A DNA stretch of 64,000 bases. It comes from Lytechinus variegatus (taxonomy: Eukaryota; Echinodermata; Echinoidea; Temnopleuroida; Toxopneustidae). The notes under the pieces are model-generated. The model saw only the letters and a list, made by a program, of their open reading frames with translations. It ran no database searches and was not told where the DNA came from. A program made the translations under genes and the position numbers. The stretch is from positions 41,482,201 to 41,546,200 of the forward strand of contig NC_054746.1 in assembly GCF_018143015.1 (NCBI RefSeq). Reading direction: 5' to 3'. Positions 11,801-21,170 of this stretch are shown here, piece by piece. Every line of letters starts with the position of its first letter. The first letter of the stretch is position 1.

Positions 11801-14800
11801 AATGATTTGCGCAGAACTTTGAAATAGTTATGCGAATAAAAGTAGACCTTAATCATGAAGAACACGTGGAATTTAGCTAGTAAAATTGATTTGAAGATAT
11901 CTTCGACCTTGTTTGACTTGTTTACTTGCCCAAAACACTTCGAAGAGTGCATTGCACCCCACCCCACTCCCCCACAAACTGAGGCCATCGTGACGATATT
12001 TGCTTTACACTGAGTTGTGATTTACATGAAATGGCTTAGGCTTGATTTCCATTTTTTTAATCATTATCAAGCTTGGGAAAAGTGTGAAGAAACAAGTATT
12101 AAATGAAAAATGAAATGTAAACCCACTTTAAATGATAAAAACTTAGTGAAAGATGCTGGAGATGTCTGATATAAAATTTTGTTCAGATTCAGTTATGTCC
12201 TCAGATTCAGCTGGCACAAAAGGGTAAAGGTTGTGCTTACTAAATGTTGAAAATTGTCACAAAATGCTTGAATATATCCGTTTTATTTCGTTTGGCTAAA
12301 GGTGCTTGGGAAATTTATGAGAAATGCTTCACAGGGTGAGTTTGATTTCGCCCTTTCCCCTTGACACAGCGTGAAAACAAGCATTTCTGCGCAAACAGAT
12401 TTCTGCGAGCTTTACAAAAACGAACAGTGCTCACTCAAGTGTAACATTCTGTCAAAACTTTTACTTTCATTGGATAGATGAGACCCAAACCAAAGATTAT
12501 ATGTGAAAAAATTACCCACATGTTGTATATTTTTAAATTCCCAGGGCTTTTTCAAAGTGTAAACTTTTTTTTGATACGCACTGTATAAATGCATATTATA
12601 AAAGGGTTTTGGCAGAACATGCAATTTGCATTAACGATCCGGTCAATGATTTTCAGAGGAGTTTGATATATGCCCATGCAGAGACAAATTCAAGAATTAC
12701 TATAATAGTAATTCTTGAATAATTGTGTCACATGTTAATAAGAGGTAGTAGAAGTGCATGTGCAAGTGGAAACAATACCAATATCAGAGTGTAAATAGCA
12801 GTGGTAGTAGTAATAGCAGAAATATTGATGATATAAATAAATATTGAACTCACTATCGTTACTATCAAGTTACAGATGACTGGAGATCTTTTATTTTCTC
12901 ATGCTAAATGATATACTCAGAATTTCATAATTTGAATGAGTGTTCTATAATTAAAATGAAATACTGACAAATAACAAAGCAGCATTCGAACGCTTGTTAA
13001 CAATGTTTCTTTTATTCTAAAAAGATTCGACTTTAGCTGTTAGTTGATGGGAATATAATTTATTGAGAATCTACTTAAGCGCAAAAAAAGTTTACCAGTC
13101 CCGTGTATGTTGTGCGTAACTGACAAACAGCTCTGCATACAGGCACGATCTGGACATTCACGGCTAACTACCCCCCCCCCCCACCCCTCCACATCCTACA
13201 TCCGATTCGCCTATTATAGTTTGTCCATCATATATTCACCAGCAGTAGTATAATGAGTAAACAAAATTTGAGGGGGCTAGATACGGCGTATCAGGCAAAA
13301 GTAATCAAAAAATTGCGAGCGTAGCGAGCGAGCAAAAATTTCGACGTTTTTTTTTTTTTAAACATGAAATTTTGTGGTAGATTTTTGGAATAATATTTAC
13401 AAAAATAATATCACATCTCCCTCTTTTGTCTTCCCTTTTCTCTACTTTTTTATATCTTGGTCGTGAAAGATTTGGGGGCTCAAGAGCCACAAGCCCCCGA
13501 GTCTGTACGCCACTGCTTACTTATTATTTTCATAATCATGATCGTCACCATGCATGATGCACATCTTTACTTTTTTTCAGGAACTGGTCCTAGTGGGGCG
13601 CACACTGAACCATGGACCTTCGTGGCTGTGAAAGATACAGACCTCAAAGAACAGATAGCGACGATCATTGAAGCAGAAGAAAAGATTAATTACGAGAAAA
13701 GAATGGGTCAAACCTGGCTTGATGATCTCAAAAGCGTAGGAACTTCATGGAGAAAGCCATATCTAAAGACTGCTCCTTATCTCATTGTTGTCTTCAAACA
13801 GGTAAGTTATAGAAAGAGCTAGGTAAAAACTGTCAAAATTAATAGAAGGCATCATGTGAAGGTAGGTCCTAATGTAAAAAACCGGGAATAATTAGGGTTA
13901 AAGTGCTAAGTTTTAAAGTACTGTAGACAAGATGCATCTTGGACTGAGAATATCACCCTTGGTCATGTTGGTGGTGTTTCATAAAGCTGTTCGTAAGATA
14001 CGACTGGTGATCCTTTCTCGTGCTATGTGATATGCTTTATGCTTAATGAACACACACCTGTTCGTTCTCATAAAATACAGGAGTAAGTTGTGACGGATAG
14101 TGTAAGTAGATTTTAAGCGGGATTTTTAGCCAATGACCGATCCACGTTTTTAGGAATTCAGAAGAGTTGGCCAATCGAAGAATTTCCTTGGTGATGTAGG
14201 CCAAGGTCTACTGTCTGATTAAAATAACGACAATGATCTATTATTAATTTCCCTCTTCTATACCTTTGTTTGTTTTAACAGTCATATGGGTTTCGAGTTG
14301 ATGGAAGAAGAAAAACGCATTATTACCATGAGACGAGTGTGGGAATATCTGTGGGACTCCTACTCGCTGCTATTCAGGTAAAATGTTTCCACCAAAGAAA
14401 ATCGGGAGTGATTCTGATTATGTATACCTATGTAATTTTGTAATTTACTGTCCTTTTCTCACTGCCAGTGTTATCGAAATGATAACCATATTGATGTTCA
14501 GGATTGCCTTGATGTCCATGCTCTTGAATGTCCCCCAAAGACTGAAAAACCCATTTCTTTGTCAGGGGCGGCGTCATCGTTATTTAGATAGGAAATCTTT
14601 CAATCTGATTGGCTGAAAACCATATTTTATATGTAATTTGACCATCAAAATGTTTCTCATGAATATTTTGTTTTCTCCCCAGAATGCTGGTTTGGTTACT
14701 CTAACAAGCACCCCGATGAATGCTGGACCCAAACTGCGTGCTCTACTACACAGACCAGTTAACGAAAAGGTGCTACTACTTCTACCCGTTGGCTACCCTG

Positions 14801-14865
14801 CTAAAGATGCTACCGTTCCTGATTTTAAACGCAAACCATTGGATCAAATTCTCATCGTCAAATGA
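2549..14865 (+). CDS. IYD: Iodotyrosine deiodinase, five coding exons, complete
   Basis: Exons 2549-2822, 11402-11602, 13581-13801, 14282-14377 and 14683-14865 join in frame (phases 1,1,0,0) at GT-AG sites to give 324 residues; human IYD has 289. Seen: a hydrophobic anchor at about residues 15-32, an acidic linker to about 110, then a nitroreductase-fold domain. FMN-contact motifs are RRSVR (135-139) and GPSGAH (161-166). The residues that clamp the substrate zwitterion in vertebrate IYD (human E157, Y161, K182) align with E192, Y196 and K217. The C-terminus has [23 protein letters not shown], split here as [13 protein letters not shown] and [10 protein letters not shown]. Known of the family: a membrane-bound flavoprotein that reductively removes iodide from mono- and diiodotyrosine using NADPH-derived electrons. 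I chose the ATG at 2549 because its context is ACC-ATG and the anchor follows at once; an in-frame ATG at 2537 would add four residues. The linker is longer than in mammals. Promoter and poly-A site are unproven. The family call is near certain. Confidence 0.96.
3350..3709. mobile_element. TA-type MITE with GGGCAA motifs, carrying an insertion
   Basis: The right end reads GCCCAACCTTTTTAAGAGTG then TA. The body repeats TTGGGCAA and TTACCCAA motifs like the cleaner copy at 17247-17497. The left end is unclear. A 139-bp element is inserted at 3500. Confidence 0.45.
3500..3638. mobile_element. 139-bp hAT-like MITE with 5-bp TSD
   Basis: CAGGGGCCGC at the left end and GCGGCCCCTG at the right end are perfect inverted ends. 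TGGAC flanks both sides (3495-3499 and 3639-3643), a 5-bp target duplication. The interior carries CATGGTCAGCCCCC. CAGGGG ends with a 5-bp duplication fit the hAT5 group; that placement is inferred. Confidence 0.75.
3822..4014 (-). repeat. SINE fragment lacking its tRNA-like head
   Basis: It matches the body of the SINE at 46858-47138 in the same orientation: TGCAGCACAA, a CACCTCACCTGGG block, CTCGAGCGTTCGAGG and the AAT-rich tail at 3822-3840. It ends where the tRNA-related part would begin. Confidence 0.65.
4020..4860. repeat. Minisatellite, about 163-bp units with DR1-like motifs
   Basis: Five diverged units, each with ATCATAACTT...TAGTTCATGAAACTT...CAGGTCACATGACC and an AGGTCA-type direct repeat. 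The direct repeats start at 4145, 4336, 4499, 4661 and 4824 (spacing 191, 163, 162, 163). The copy at 4336-4348 is AGGTCAAAGGTCA, the consensus DR1 nuclear-receptor site. Function is not implied by this alone. Confidence 0.8.
5645..5835 (-). repeat. GGCGGATCCAGGATT-type dispersed repeat
   Basis: On the - strand it starts with GGGCGGATCCAGGATTGTCC and runs through G/C-rich blocks to a long poly-G tract. It is the same family as 10528-10800, in the opposite orientation. Confidence 0.55.
6313..6916. repeat. 213-bp tandem repeat, about 2.8 copies
   Basis: ATTAACAACTGAGAGGTTG starts at 6331, 6544 and 6757, exactly 213 bp apart, and the copies are almost identical. Joints carry an AACGTTT palindrome flanked by inverted CAGTTGATTAACTGAAACG motifs. 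The first unit begins CCACTCTAAAAAC, like the TA-type MITE ends elsewhere in the window, so the array may have grown from such an element. Confidence 0.9.
6917..9428. other. IYD intron 1, no recognised feature
   Basis: AT-rich unique-looking DNA. Open frames up to 100 codons at 8276-8748 overlap in different phases and resemble no family. A C-run lies at 7892-7904. Confidence 0.4.
9429..9578. mobile_element. Second copy of the CAGGGGCCGC hAT-like MITE
   Basis: It starts CAGGGGCCGCGGAAGCGGGG and shares AAAACCGTGTA, ACCATATACGATCGTGA and TTTGCATGGTCAGCCC with the 3500 copy. It ends GCCCCTG, but the right end is diverged and no target duplication is left, so it is probably older. Confidence 0.65.
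9916..10420. mobile_element. TTAA-flanked MITE (AGGGGAAGTTCACCCTGA ends)
   Basis: TTAA at 9916-9919 and 10417-10420. The first 18 bp (AGGGGAAGTTCACCCTGA) are a perfect inverted match at the other end, and similarity continues through GTAAAAATAGCAGAAAAAAT. A TTAA target and AGGG ends fit piggyBac- or Kolobok-like non-autonomous elements. No transposase. Confidence 0.8.
10528..10800 (+). repeat. GGCGGATCCAGGATT-type dispersed repeat
   Basis: It starts GGGGCGGATCCAGGATTTTC and continues with G- and A-rich tracts to GATTCACCACTGGGTGG near 10800. Sister of the 5645-5835 copy. Confidence 0.55.
10801..11401. other. End of IYD intron 1
   Basis: AT-rich; no feature beyond the exon 2 acceptor region. 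Confidence 0.4.
11402..11602 (+). CDS. IYD: IYD coding exon 2 (first FMN-binding motif)
   Basis: It begins after TCTAATCCAG and ends at GCAG|GTATGT, phase 1 on both sides. It encodes residues 92-158, including the family-typical stretch [15 protein letters not shown] and the helix ending NLIRTAG. RRSVR is the arginine-rich FMN phosphate contact. Confidence 0.95.
11618..12583. mobile_element. 966-bp Tc1/mariner-like non-autonomous element in IYD intron 2
   Basis: CAGTGCGTATCAAAAAAAAG with TTTACACTT at the left end is inverted at the right end; TA flanks both sides (11616-11617, 12584-12585). A TA target and CAGTG ends fit Tc1/mariner. A 107-codon frame inside on the - strand resembles no transposase. 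It starts 16 nt after the exon 2 splice junction. Confidence 0.8.
13254..13515. repeat. GCGAGC-type dispersed repeat, copy 1 (IYD intron 2)
   Basis: It shares, in the same order as 14907-15165, a TTTGAGGGGGC block, ATTGCGAGCG...GAGCG, a poly-T run, a pyrimidine-rich middle and the end TCTGTACGCCACTG. This end block is common to many dispersed marine repeats. The family name is not known to me. Confidence 0.6.
13581..13801 (+). CDS. IYD: IYD coding exon 3 (FMN loop and active-site lid)
   Basis: Acceptor CTTTTTTTCAG, donor CAG|GTAAGT. It encodes [13 protein letters not shown] (human has [13 protein letters not shown]) and the lid INYEKRMG with Tyr196, Glu192 just upstream and Lys217 downstream. 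All three positions that grip the amino-acid end of iodotyrosine lie in this exon. Confidence 0.97.
13802..14281. other. IYD intron 3
   Basis: 480 bp; a usual pyrimidine tract precedes exon 4. No repeat recognised. Confidence 0.5.
14282..14377 (+). CDS. IYD: IYD coding exon 4
   Basis: Acceptor GTTTTAACAG, donor CAG|GTAAAA, phase 0 on both sides, 32 codons. It encodes the [20 protein letters not shown] helix, matching human [20 protein letters not shown]. Confidence 0.95.
14683..14865 (+). CDS. IYD: IYD coding exon 5, with stop
   Basis: Acceptor TTTTCTCCCCAG. It encodes [16 protein letters not shown] through the C-terminal [12 protein letters not shown] and a TGA at 14863-14865. A repeat copy begins about 40 bp after the stop, so the 3' UTR either runs through it or ends very early; AATAAA-like signals occur near 15167 and 16503. 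Confidence 0.97.
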   Translation, partial: NAGLVTLTSTPMNAGPKLRALLHRPVNEKVLLLLPVGYPAKDATVPDFKRKPLDQILIVK

Positions 14866-14906
14866 AGAGCATTTATACAGTCTTCATACAGTGTTACAGA
14901 AGTGTA

Positions 14907-15165
14907 ATGAGCAAACAATTTTGAGGGGGCATGCAGACTTGGCGTTTCGGGGGGGGAACCCTTTAAAAATTGCGAGCGAGCTATTTTTTTTTTATTACAA
15001 ACACCTAATATTGTTACAGATTTTGGCATATTACCATTCGGAAAGTTGTATAGTTTCTCACCATTTCCGTTCCCTTTTCTTTCTTTTTATCACTTTTTTT
15101 TCCTTTTCATAATTTTTTTGGCCGGCCCTCAAGCCCCCCCCCCACACACACACATCTGTATGCCA
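14907..15165. repeat. GCGAGC-type dispersed repeat, copy 2 (just after the IYD stop)
   Basis: Same block order as 13254-13515, ending AAGCCCCCCCCCC, an ACACAC run and ATCTGTATGCCAATA. It lies within the likely IYD 3' UTR. Confidence 0.6.
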
Positions 15166-16699
15166 ATAAATAAATAGGTTATGTTAAAAGTGTGTAGCGA
15201 CCGTAATGATAGGTCTCATCGTTTGGATGTTGCCAAATATGTTTGCTAACTTTGACGGTTTTACATTTTTAGGATCTTTTCGAATTAGATGGTATAACAC
15301 TGTCCAGTAATGGTTGCCTTGTTAATGTAAACGGCCGAATTTGCCAAAGTTGTGATCGAAAGCCGGCGGAAAGTGGTTCTTAACTAGAGCTACAACTTTA
15401 ATGTTTAAAGACTTTATATTGGCAATCAATTTCATTGACAAATTCAGAGGTGACGGACGGGCCTTAATCTATTTATTATACAAGAAAAATGTACTTTGCG
15501 TTCGTACTATAGGATGTTGATTTTAAGAGTTTGATGAGCATGCACCTAACATGTAATTATTTTATGAAGTTAAATAGCAAAAATTTATAATATCTGCTTA
15601 ATTCTGTATTCCATTATACTGCCCCCATCGGTAAAATGTTAGAGAATGCAGTATGCCACCTATCCATGGTTCTCAATGACAGGTCATGATTATTACCAGG
15701 AAATTCGATGTTAGTGCTGAGATTTAAATCTTGACGTGAATCTGATCGTATTCGTAGTTTGGTCGCTAAGTTGACAAAGTTGGCTGATATCCTCAATGTA
15801 AGTGACCAGGTAACATCCCATAACATTTTAAAATTTAGGAATATATTTTGTAAAAATTTGAACACAATATTATGAATATGAATGTTTGTCTCATGATAAA
15901 ACAGAAAGGAATGCGTCTTTGAATTTCAGATAGTCAGATTCTTTATTGTAGTATCATAAATAGGACAGATAATTTATACCATCTACCTCTTTCAAGCTGA
16001 AATGTTATTAGACTCATCGTTGAATATGATGGGTAGCTACGGCTTATTTTATTTATCCATAAAAAATGTTGTATTGTTGCTTCTTAGGACTATTTTCAAA
16101 AGGCTATTCAGATTTATTCAAAATAACATGACTATTCTAGATTTATTACCAGATAGGCATATGCATCTTATTAAAATGTACGGAGTTCTCATACCCTTTC
16201 TTTAAATTGTAAATAACAGCTCTTTTCTTATCACAATGTGGGTTGCTGTCATCTTATAATTTTTAATGTATGTCATGTCCAAATAGGCTTGCTGAGGAAG
16301 TTTTTCATTGTATGGTAAATGCAATGTATGGCTTTCAACCCAGTAAATAAGATCGCATTTATCAATCTATCTTTTTTTTTAGATCGATCAATGCGATCAT
16401 ACGGATTGAAAGCTTTGTATTTACAATATAATGTTGAAATAGTTTTAAAATTTGTCTTTATAGTTGTTTAAAGATGAGTGTGAATATTTTAGAACATAAT
16501 TGAAATAAATACTAGTATACTAAATAAACATAAAAATAGGCTTAATCATGGTATATTATTGGTGATCTTGAGTACATCATTATTTTTTAGATTTTAATCA
16601 ACACGAGTGACGACATGTTATGTAGTATCATAACTAAATTCAGCATTTAAAAAATACTGCCGATATAACAAATTCCTGAATTGGATTGCTAAGACGACC
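15166..16699. other. IYD 3' flank, no gene seen
   Basis: AT-rich and mostly unique-looking. AATAAA-like motifs near 15167 and 16503 could end the IYD transcript. No coding signal. Confidence 0.4.
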
Positions 16700-16992
16700 C
16701 ATATTTCTTTCTATTCGGTCAAAGTTGAGTGTAGCCATATTGACTTCCAAATTCGACTTTCAGTTAACATAACAAAATAATGAATAAAATGACAATCTGG
16801 TCTGAAAATCGCTTTGATGCAAGCTAAAAAGTCCAACTCAGACACTTTTATTTGAATAAAAATAGGACAGTCAAATAAATTCTCAAAATCGGATGTACAA
16901 AATGAAAGTTGTGACAATTTCCGTATTCTTTGGTCTACGTACAAAATGAGGGAACCGATGCTGTCATCCACGCAATATTTTCTTCTGTATTC
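16700..16992. mobile_element. Diverged fragment of the AAGGACAAGTCCACC-type MITE
   Basis: AATCGGATGTA-AAATGA-AAGTTGTGACA and AAATGAGGGAA...GATGCTGTCATC align with 49383-49500 of the intact copy. It is cut off near 16993 by the long inverted repeat element. Confidence 0.45.
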
Positions 16993-17815
16993 AACAGGCG
17001 CAGATCCAGGGGGGGGGAGCGAGCCGGCCGCCGCGAAATTATTTGTCCCACCGCAGTTCTGGAACAAAATATGAATATTCATGACTTGCGTCTTCGGAAT
17101 GCAAGTACGCATGTGCGTGGACTCCACATCTTTACATCAGCTGCAGGCAATATAATATTGACAGGTATTGACATATCATTACAAAATTAATTCACTCAGT
17201 GGTCCGTTAGTGCAACGAATGAATCAGCAATCTCAGAATACCGGTACACTGTAAAAAATATTGGGCAAAATTTTAACCAGCACGAGGGTAATTATGTATC
17301 CAACCAATTTTGGGCAGTATTTTACACAATGCGGGAAGCATATTGTCCAGTATGGTTAAAAAATAAGCAGAAATTACTTTAGAATGAGCAAATTTTCATC
17401 ACACTGGATAAATAATAATGCCCAAAAGAAATGCCCAATGTTGGTTGGATACATAATTACCATCATGGAGCATTTTTACCTAATATTTTTAAGAGTGTAC
17501 CCTTTCCCTTACATTAGTTACATAGGCCTTATACATGTTATAGGCTTAGATCTATATCTACATTAGATCCAATATTCTTAAACACTTAATCAAACTGACA
17601 TTAATGTCAAAACAAAATGCTCGGCTATGGCTAGCCTAGACTAACTTTATCTCAAATCTGGACCTGCCAATATTATATTGCCTGCGGCTGATGTAAATTT
17701 GTATACGCGTATGCGTACTCTTATTCCGAAGACGCAAGTCATGAATATTCATATTTTGTTCCAGAACTACGGTGGGAAAAATAATTTCGCGAGCCGGCAC
17801 AGCACCCCCCCCCAT
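16993..17815. mobile_element. Long inverted repeat, about 148-bp arms around a 480-bp loop
   Basis: Arm 17018-17165 and the reverse complement of 17645-17800 share GCGAAATTATTT, CCACCG-AGTTCTGGAAC, AAAATATGAATATTCATGAC, TTGCGTCTTCGGAAT and GCAGGCAATATAATATTG. The outer ends are G- and C-run-rich (ATCCAGGGGGG, CCCCCCCATAT). The loop contains the TA-type MITE 17247-17497. No coding frame. Confidence 0.75.
17247..17497. mobile_element. TA-type MITE (CACTGTAAAAAATATTGGG ends)
   Basis: The left end CACTGTAAAAAATATTGGGC matches the reverse complement of the right end, CACTCTTAAAAATATTAGGT. TA lies on both sides. The body has GGGCAAAATTTTAACC motifs shared with 3350-3709. Confidence 0.7.
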
Positions 17816-17917
17816 ATTTTGAGCAACCTGCAGAAAAAAAGTGCATTTTTAACTTGAGAGAAACGCTTAAAAACAGAAAGAAAGGTGAAATTGGAGGTAT
17901 TATACCCATGTCTAATT

Positions 17918-17971
17918 TAGGCCTATATGGCGGTCGAACCGGCCGGCCGGTTCGACCGCCATATAGGCCTA
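17918..17971. repeat. Perfect 54-bp palindrome
   Basis: Every base of TAGGCCTATATGGCGGTCGA, ACCGGC and the rest pairs with its mirror about the centre GGCCGGCC at 17941-17948; there is no spacer. The flanking bases (T before, T after) no longer pair. Confidence 0.97.
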
Positions 17972-18539
17972 TATACTCGCAGTGGCACTGCATTCTGTTC
18001 ACGCAAATCACGCTACCGCAACTGCGCGCCCATCAAAGACAATCTCCTACACATGATTTTCCTTTGTTCTAAATTTCAATTTAACTTAGGCCATGTTCTA
18101 AAAATGCGAATATTATGTTGCAACCTTCTTACGTTTACCGTGCTCTTTCCTCGTGCTAAAATGTTAAAGGCCAGGGCCCGTATTCCATAAACGAGATAAG
18201 CATGCTTAAGTCAAAAAATCTAAGCATTTTGTCTTATTTTCTGTCTAAGATAAAATTCTTAGCCAAAACGCGTATTCCTTAAAGAATTGGCTAAGAATTT
18301 TGTCTTAGAATTTGGCTAAGAGGTTTTGCGCAACTAAGACAGATATAGGATGAATGGCTAAGTAACTTTTCTTAAAAATGCAGATTCTGTATTTCATAAA
18401 TACAACATGGCTAAGAATTTAGCCCTAACTTTAAGACAGCTGTGAGTTGTCTTAATTGTATTAGTTTCAAGGTAATTCAGCCAACAAAATTTTAGAATTT
18501 ATACCTATATTGCATTTCGAGCTCCTGCCTCATTTTTTA

Positions 18540-19340
18540 AACCGATTTTCATGAAATTTTGAACACACATTGGTTTTAAGGTAAGGAGGTGGAAGATGTT
18601 TTTCTTTTTCAGAAATTGTGTTGCCATGGTAACAATATATTATGGCCAAAATTTCGCCGTTTAAAATGCTTCATTAATTTTCTACCAATTCTCATGAAAG
18701 TTGGCTCACACATTGGATTTGAGGAAAAGATGTGCAAGACACATTTATGCAAGTGTCGGAAATTGTGTTGCCATGGTTACGGTATATTTTGGCAAAAATT
18801 GTGTATAAATCTTTCTGTTCTATTTCCTCAGTTTTTAACAAATTTTCATTAAATGTACGTGGCACAAACATTAGTCTTGATGTGAAGATGTGCAAAACAT
18901 ATTTTATGCCTACATAAAAAATTGTGTTGCCATGGTAACAAAAAAAAATACCAAAAATAAATGAAAATCTTGTGATTGAATTACTATATCAGTTTTCAAC
19001 TGGTCTGTTCTCCTAAAACTTGGCATACACATTAGTCTTGAGTTGAAGCTGTCTAAGACATATTTTTGCCTGTATCAAAAATCGTGTTGCCATGGTAACG
19101 AAATATTATTTAACGAATATCTTGTAGTTCAAACTCCTTCATCTTTTTCAACCGATGCTCATGAAATTTGGACACACATCAGTCTTGAGTTGAAAATGGG
19201 CAAGAATATTTTTTGTCTGTATCAGAAATCGTGTTGCCAAGGTAACAACATATTATATAATGAAATTAGGTGAAAATCTTGTGGTCTGAAACCCTTTTTA
19301 GTTTTCAACCAATTCTTATAAAAGTTGGCTCACACATTGA
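18540..19340. repeat. Tandem array, 147-160-bp units, each with an X-box-like motif
   Basis: Five diverged units. Each has TTTTCAACC-ATTCTCATGAAA-TTGG-ACACACATT-GTCTTGAG, a GATGTGCAAGACAT block and GTGTTGCCATGGTAAC. The last motif starts at 18620, 18767, 18926, 19086 and 19233 and is kept in every unit while the surrounding sequence drifts. Confidence 0.85.
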
Positions 19341-19375
19341 TTTTGAGGTATAGATCTGCAAGACATAGTCATAGT

Positions 19376-19670
19376 CTATATTGGAAAATTTGTTACGTGA
19401 ACCAATTTTTCTGTGGCCGGTCGAGACAAGTATTTCCCAATAAAACCAATATTTCGCAATTGGTAGCGAACTGATCTACAAATAAAAGAAATGTGATTAG
19501 ACATGTGAGAATCAAAAACTATACCGAGATTGCGACAAGAACTTGACAGATTTACAGTGAGGCCAGAAAATGAGATTGAGTCGATGTGGATTTTACTAAG
19601 ATGTACCGGTACTTTGGGGCTAAAAAGAAGAAATTCACATTTGGCTAAATTCAACTTATTGCTGGATCCC
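19376..19670 (-). mobile_element. LINE (CR1/L2-like) reverse-transcriptase fragment
   Basis: A 92-codon frame reads LAKCEFLLFSPK...SCRNLGIVFDSHMS-HI...ICRSVRYQLRNIGFIGKYLSRPATEKLVH, the C-terminal reverse-transcriptase and thumb region typical of CR1/L2/Jockey-type non-LTR elements (NLGVVFDS, CRS...LRNI-KIRKYLS). It is a short, dead fragment without endonuclease or ends. Confidence 0.85.
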
Positions 19671-19674
19671 TAGC

Positions 19675-21170
19675 CTGCTTCCTTTTTCAGGCCTAGGGCC
19701 TACTGTAAGATGAATAGATCTAGACTAGCCTACATACATTTACTATTTTTAAGAACTAGAATCTATATTTTGATAGAGCCTACAAGTCTCTATTTTAGAT
19801 CTCGATCTATAACTATTAACACCTAGATTGTAGTTCTACTTCTACTAGGCCTAGATCTAGATAGGGTCTAGCTTTTAGTCTTATTTTTCGTCTAGATCTA
19901 GGCCTACGTTAGAGATTATAGATCAAACAGTAGACTAGTCTGACTAGTCTGACTAGATCAGCCAGTCCTATCGTTAGGGCTACCGGCTAGGCTAGAAATA
20001 GAATCTAGAATGAATAGAAGAAAGTATAGCCATAATACTATAGGCTAGGCCGCCTAGACCTAAAGTAAATTTTTATATAAATGTAGGCCCCAGTCTAGAC
20101 TGAGCTGTTGGTCTAGGCTTTACTTTAGGCCTGTTTTCTAGAAACCTAGATCTAAACAAACTCCCCAAAATGTATAAATTAAAAACTCCAAACAAACATA
20201 TGGACCTAAAAGAGAAGTAGACCTAGATCTACTTAGAATCTACATAGACTTAGATGTCTAGGTCAGGACTAGGCCTAGAACTAAGTTTAGGCGTAGGCCT
20301 AGTTGGCAAGCAATGCATAGCGATAGGCCTAGCAGTAGCACTGTAGACAGGAATAACTGTCGTTTCTGGGAATTTATTTAAAAGTTTCTGACATTTACTG
20401 TCATATCACATTGGTGAGATTAGGGTCTAGTCCAATGTAATGTTGTTAGACTGTCGAGTGTCATACTCGTAGTTTAGCAGAAAAACCAAAATACAGTCGG
20501 AGACAGAAGCTTTTGGTCTAGGGCTAGATCTAGGCCTAACTCTAAGTCAGATCTATTCTAGTCCTACATGTAGGATGGGGGTCGGGTGTCCGGACACTTA
20601 ATCTTTTTGAAGCCTTCTTTTTGTCTGTGGATTACACTAAAAATATGAATTTATTACTTGTAATCATTATTGATTTTGTTCTTTATAATATTTCCTAACA
20701 TTTTGTACAAAAAATGATGAAACTTCGCTTGTAAATTTTACCAAATGACATTCTAAGATTGATCGTCCGGACACACAACCCGTCCGGATACACAACAACT
20801 GGGTATAAATCTATTCCTGTCCTAAGACAAAGGCTAAGCCAGGCTAAGTCCTGAATGTTGTTCTAGGCCTAGAGTCTAGACCAATACTAATATAGGTCTA
20901 TATGATGTATTAATATAGGCCTACTATTATATAGCTTCAGTCTCGGTTGCTCGATCCACTATGGCATGCCACTAGCCTACTAGACTAACAAAGTTACGTT
21001 TTGCAGCCTTCATGAAACTACTACTAGGCCTAGGCCTAAAAAAGTAAAAAAACAATGTTTAATACTCCTGCAAACAGAGACAAATATTATAGATCTAATT
21101 GGGCCTAGGCTAGATCTAGGCCTAATGTTAGACCCAAGACTAAACTCAAAAGTTTTCCCTTAGGGGGCCT
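19675..21170. repeat. CTAG/AGGCCT-rich low-complexity island
   Basis: About 45 CTAG tetramers counted by eye, with very many AGGCCTAG and TCTAGATCTAGG words in no fixed period. A base composition of this kind would give about five. A less dense form continues at 17500-17650. Confidence 0.8.

Noticed and set aside
11665-11988. Transposase gene in the Tc1/mariner-like element
   Set aside because: The 107-codon frame has no DDE-type motifs and no resemblance to known transposases.
16711-17127. 138-codon frame on the - strand
   Set aside because: It crosses the border of two unrelated repeat elements, so it cannot be a conserved gene.
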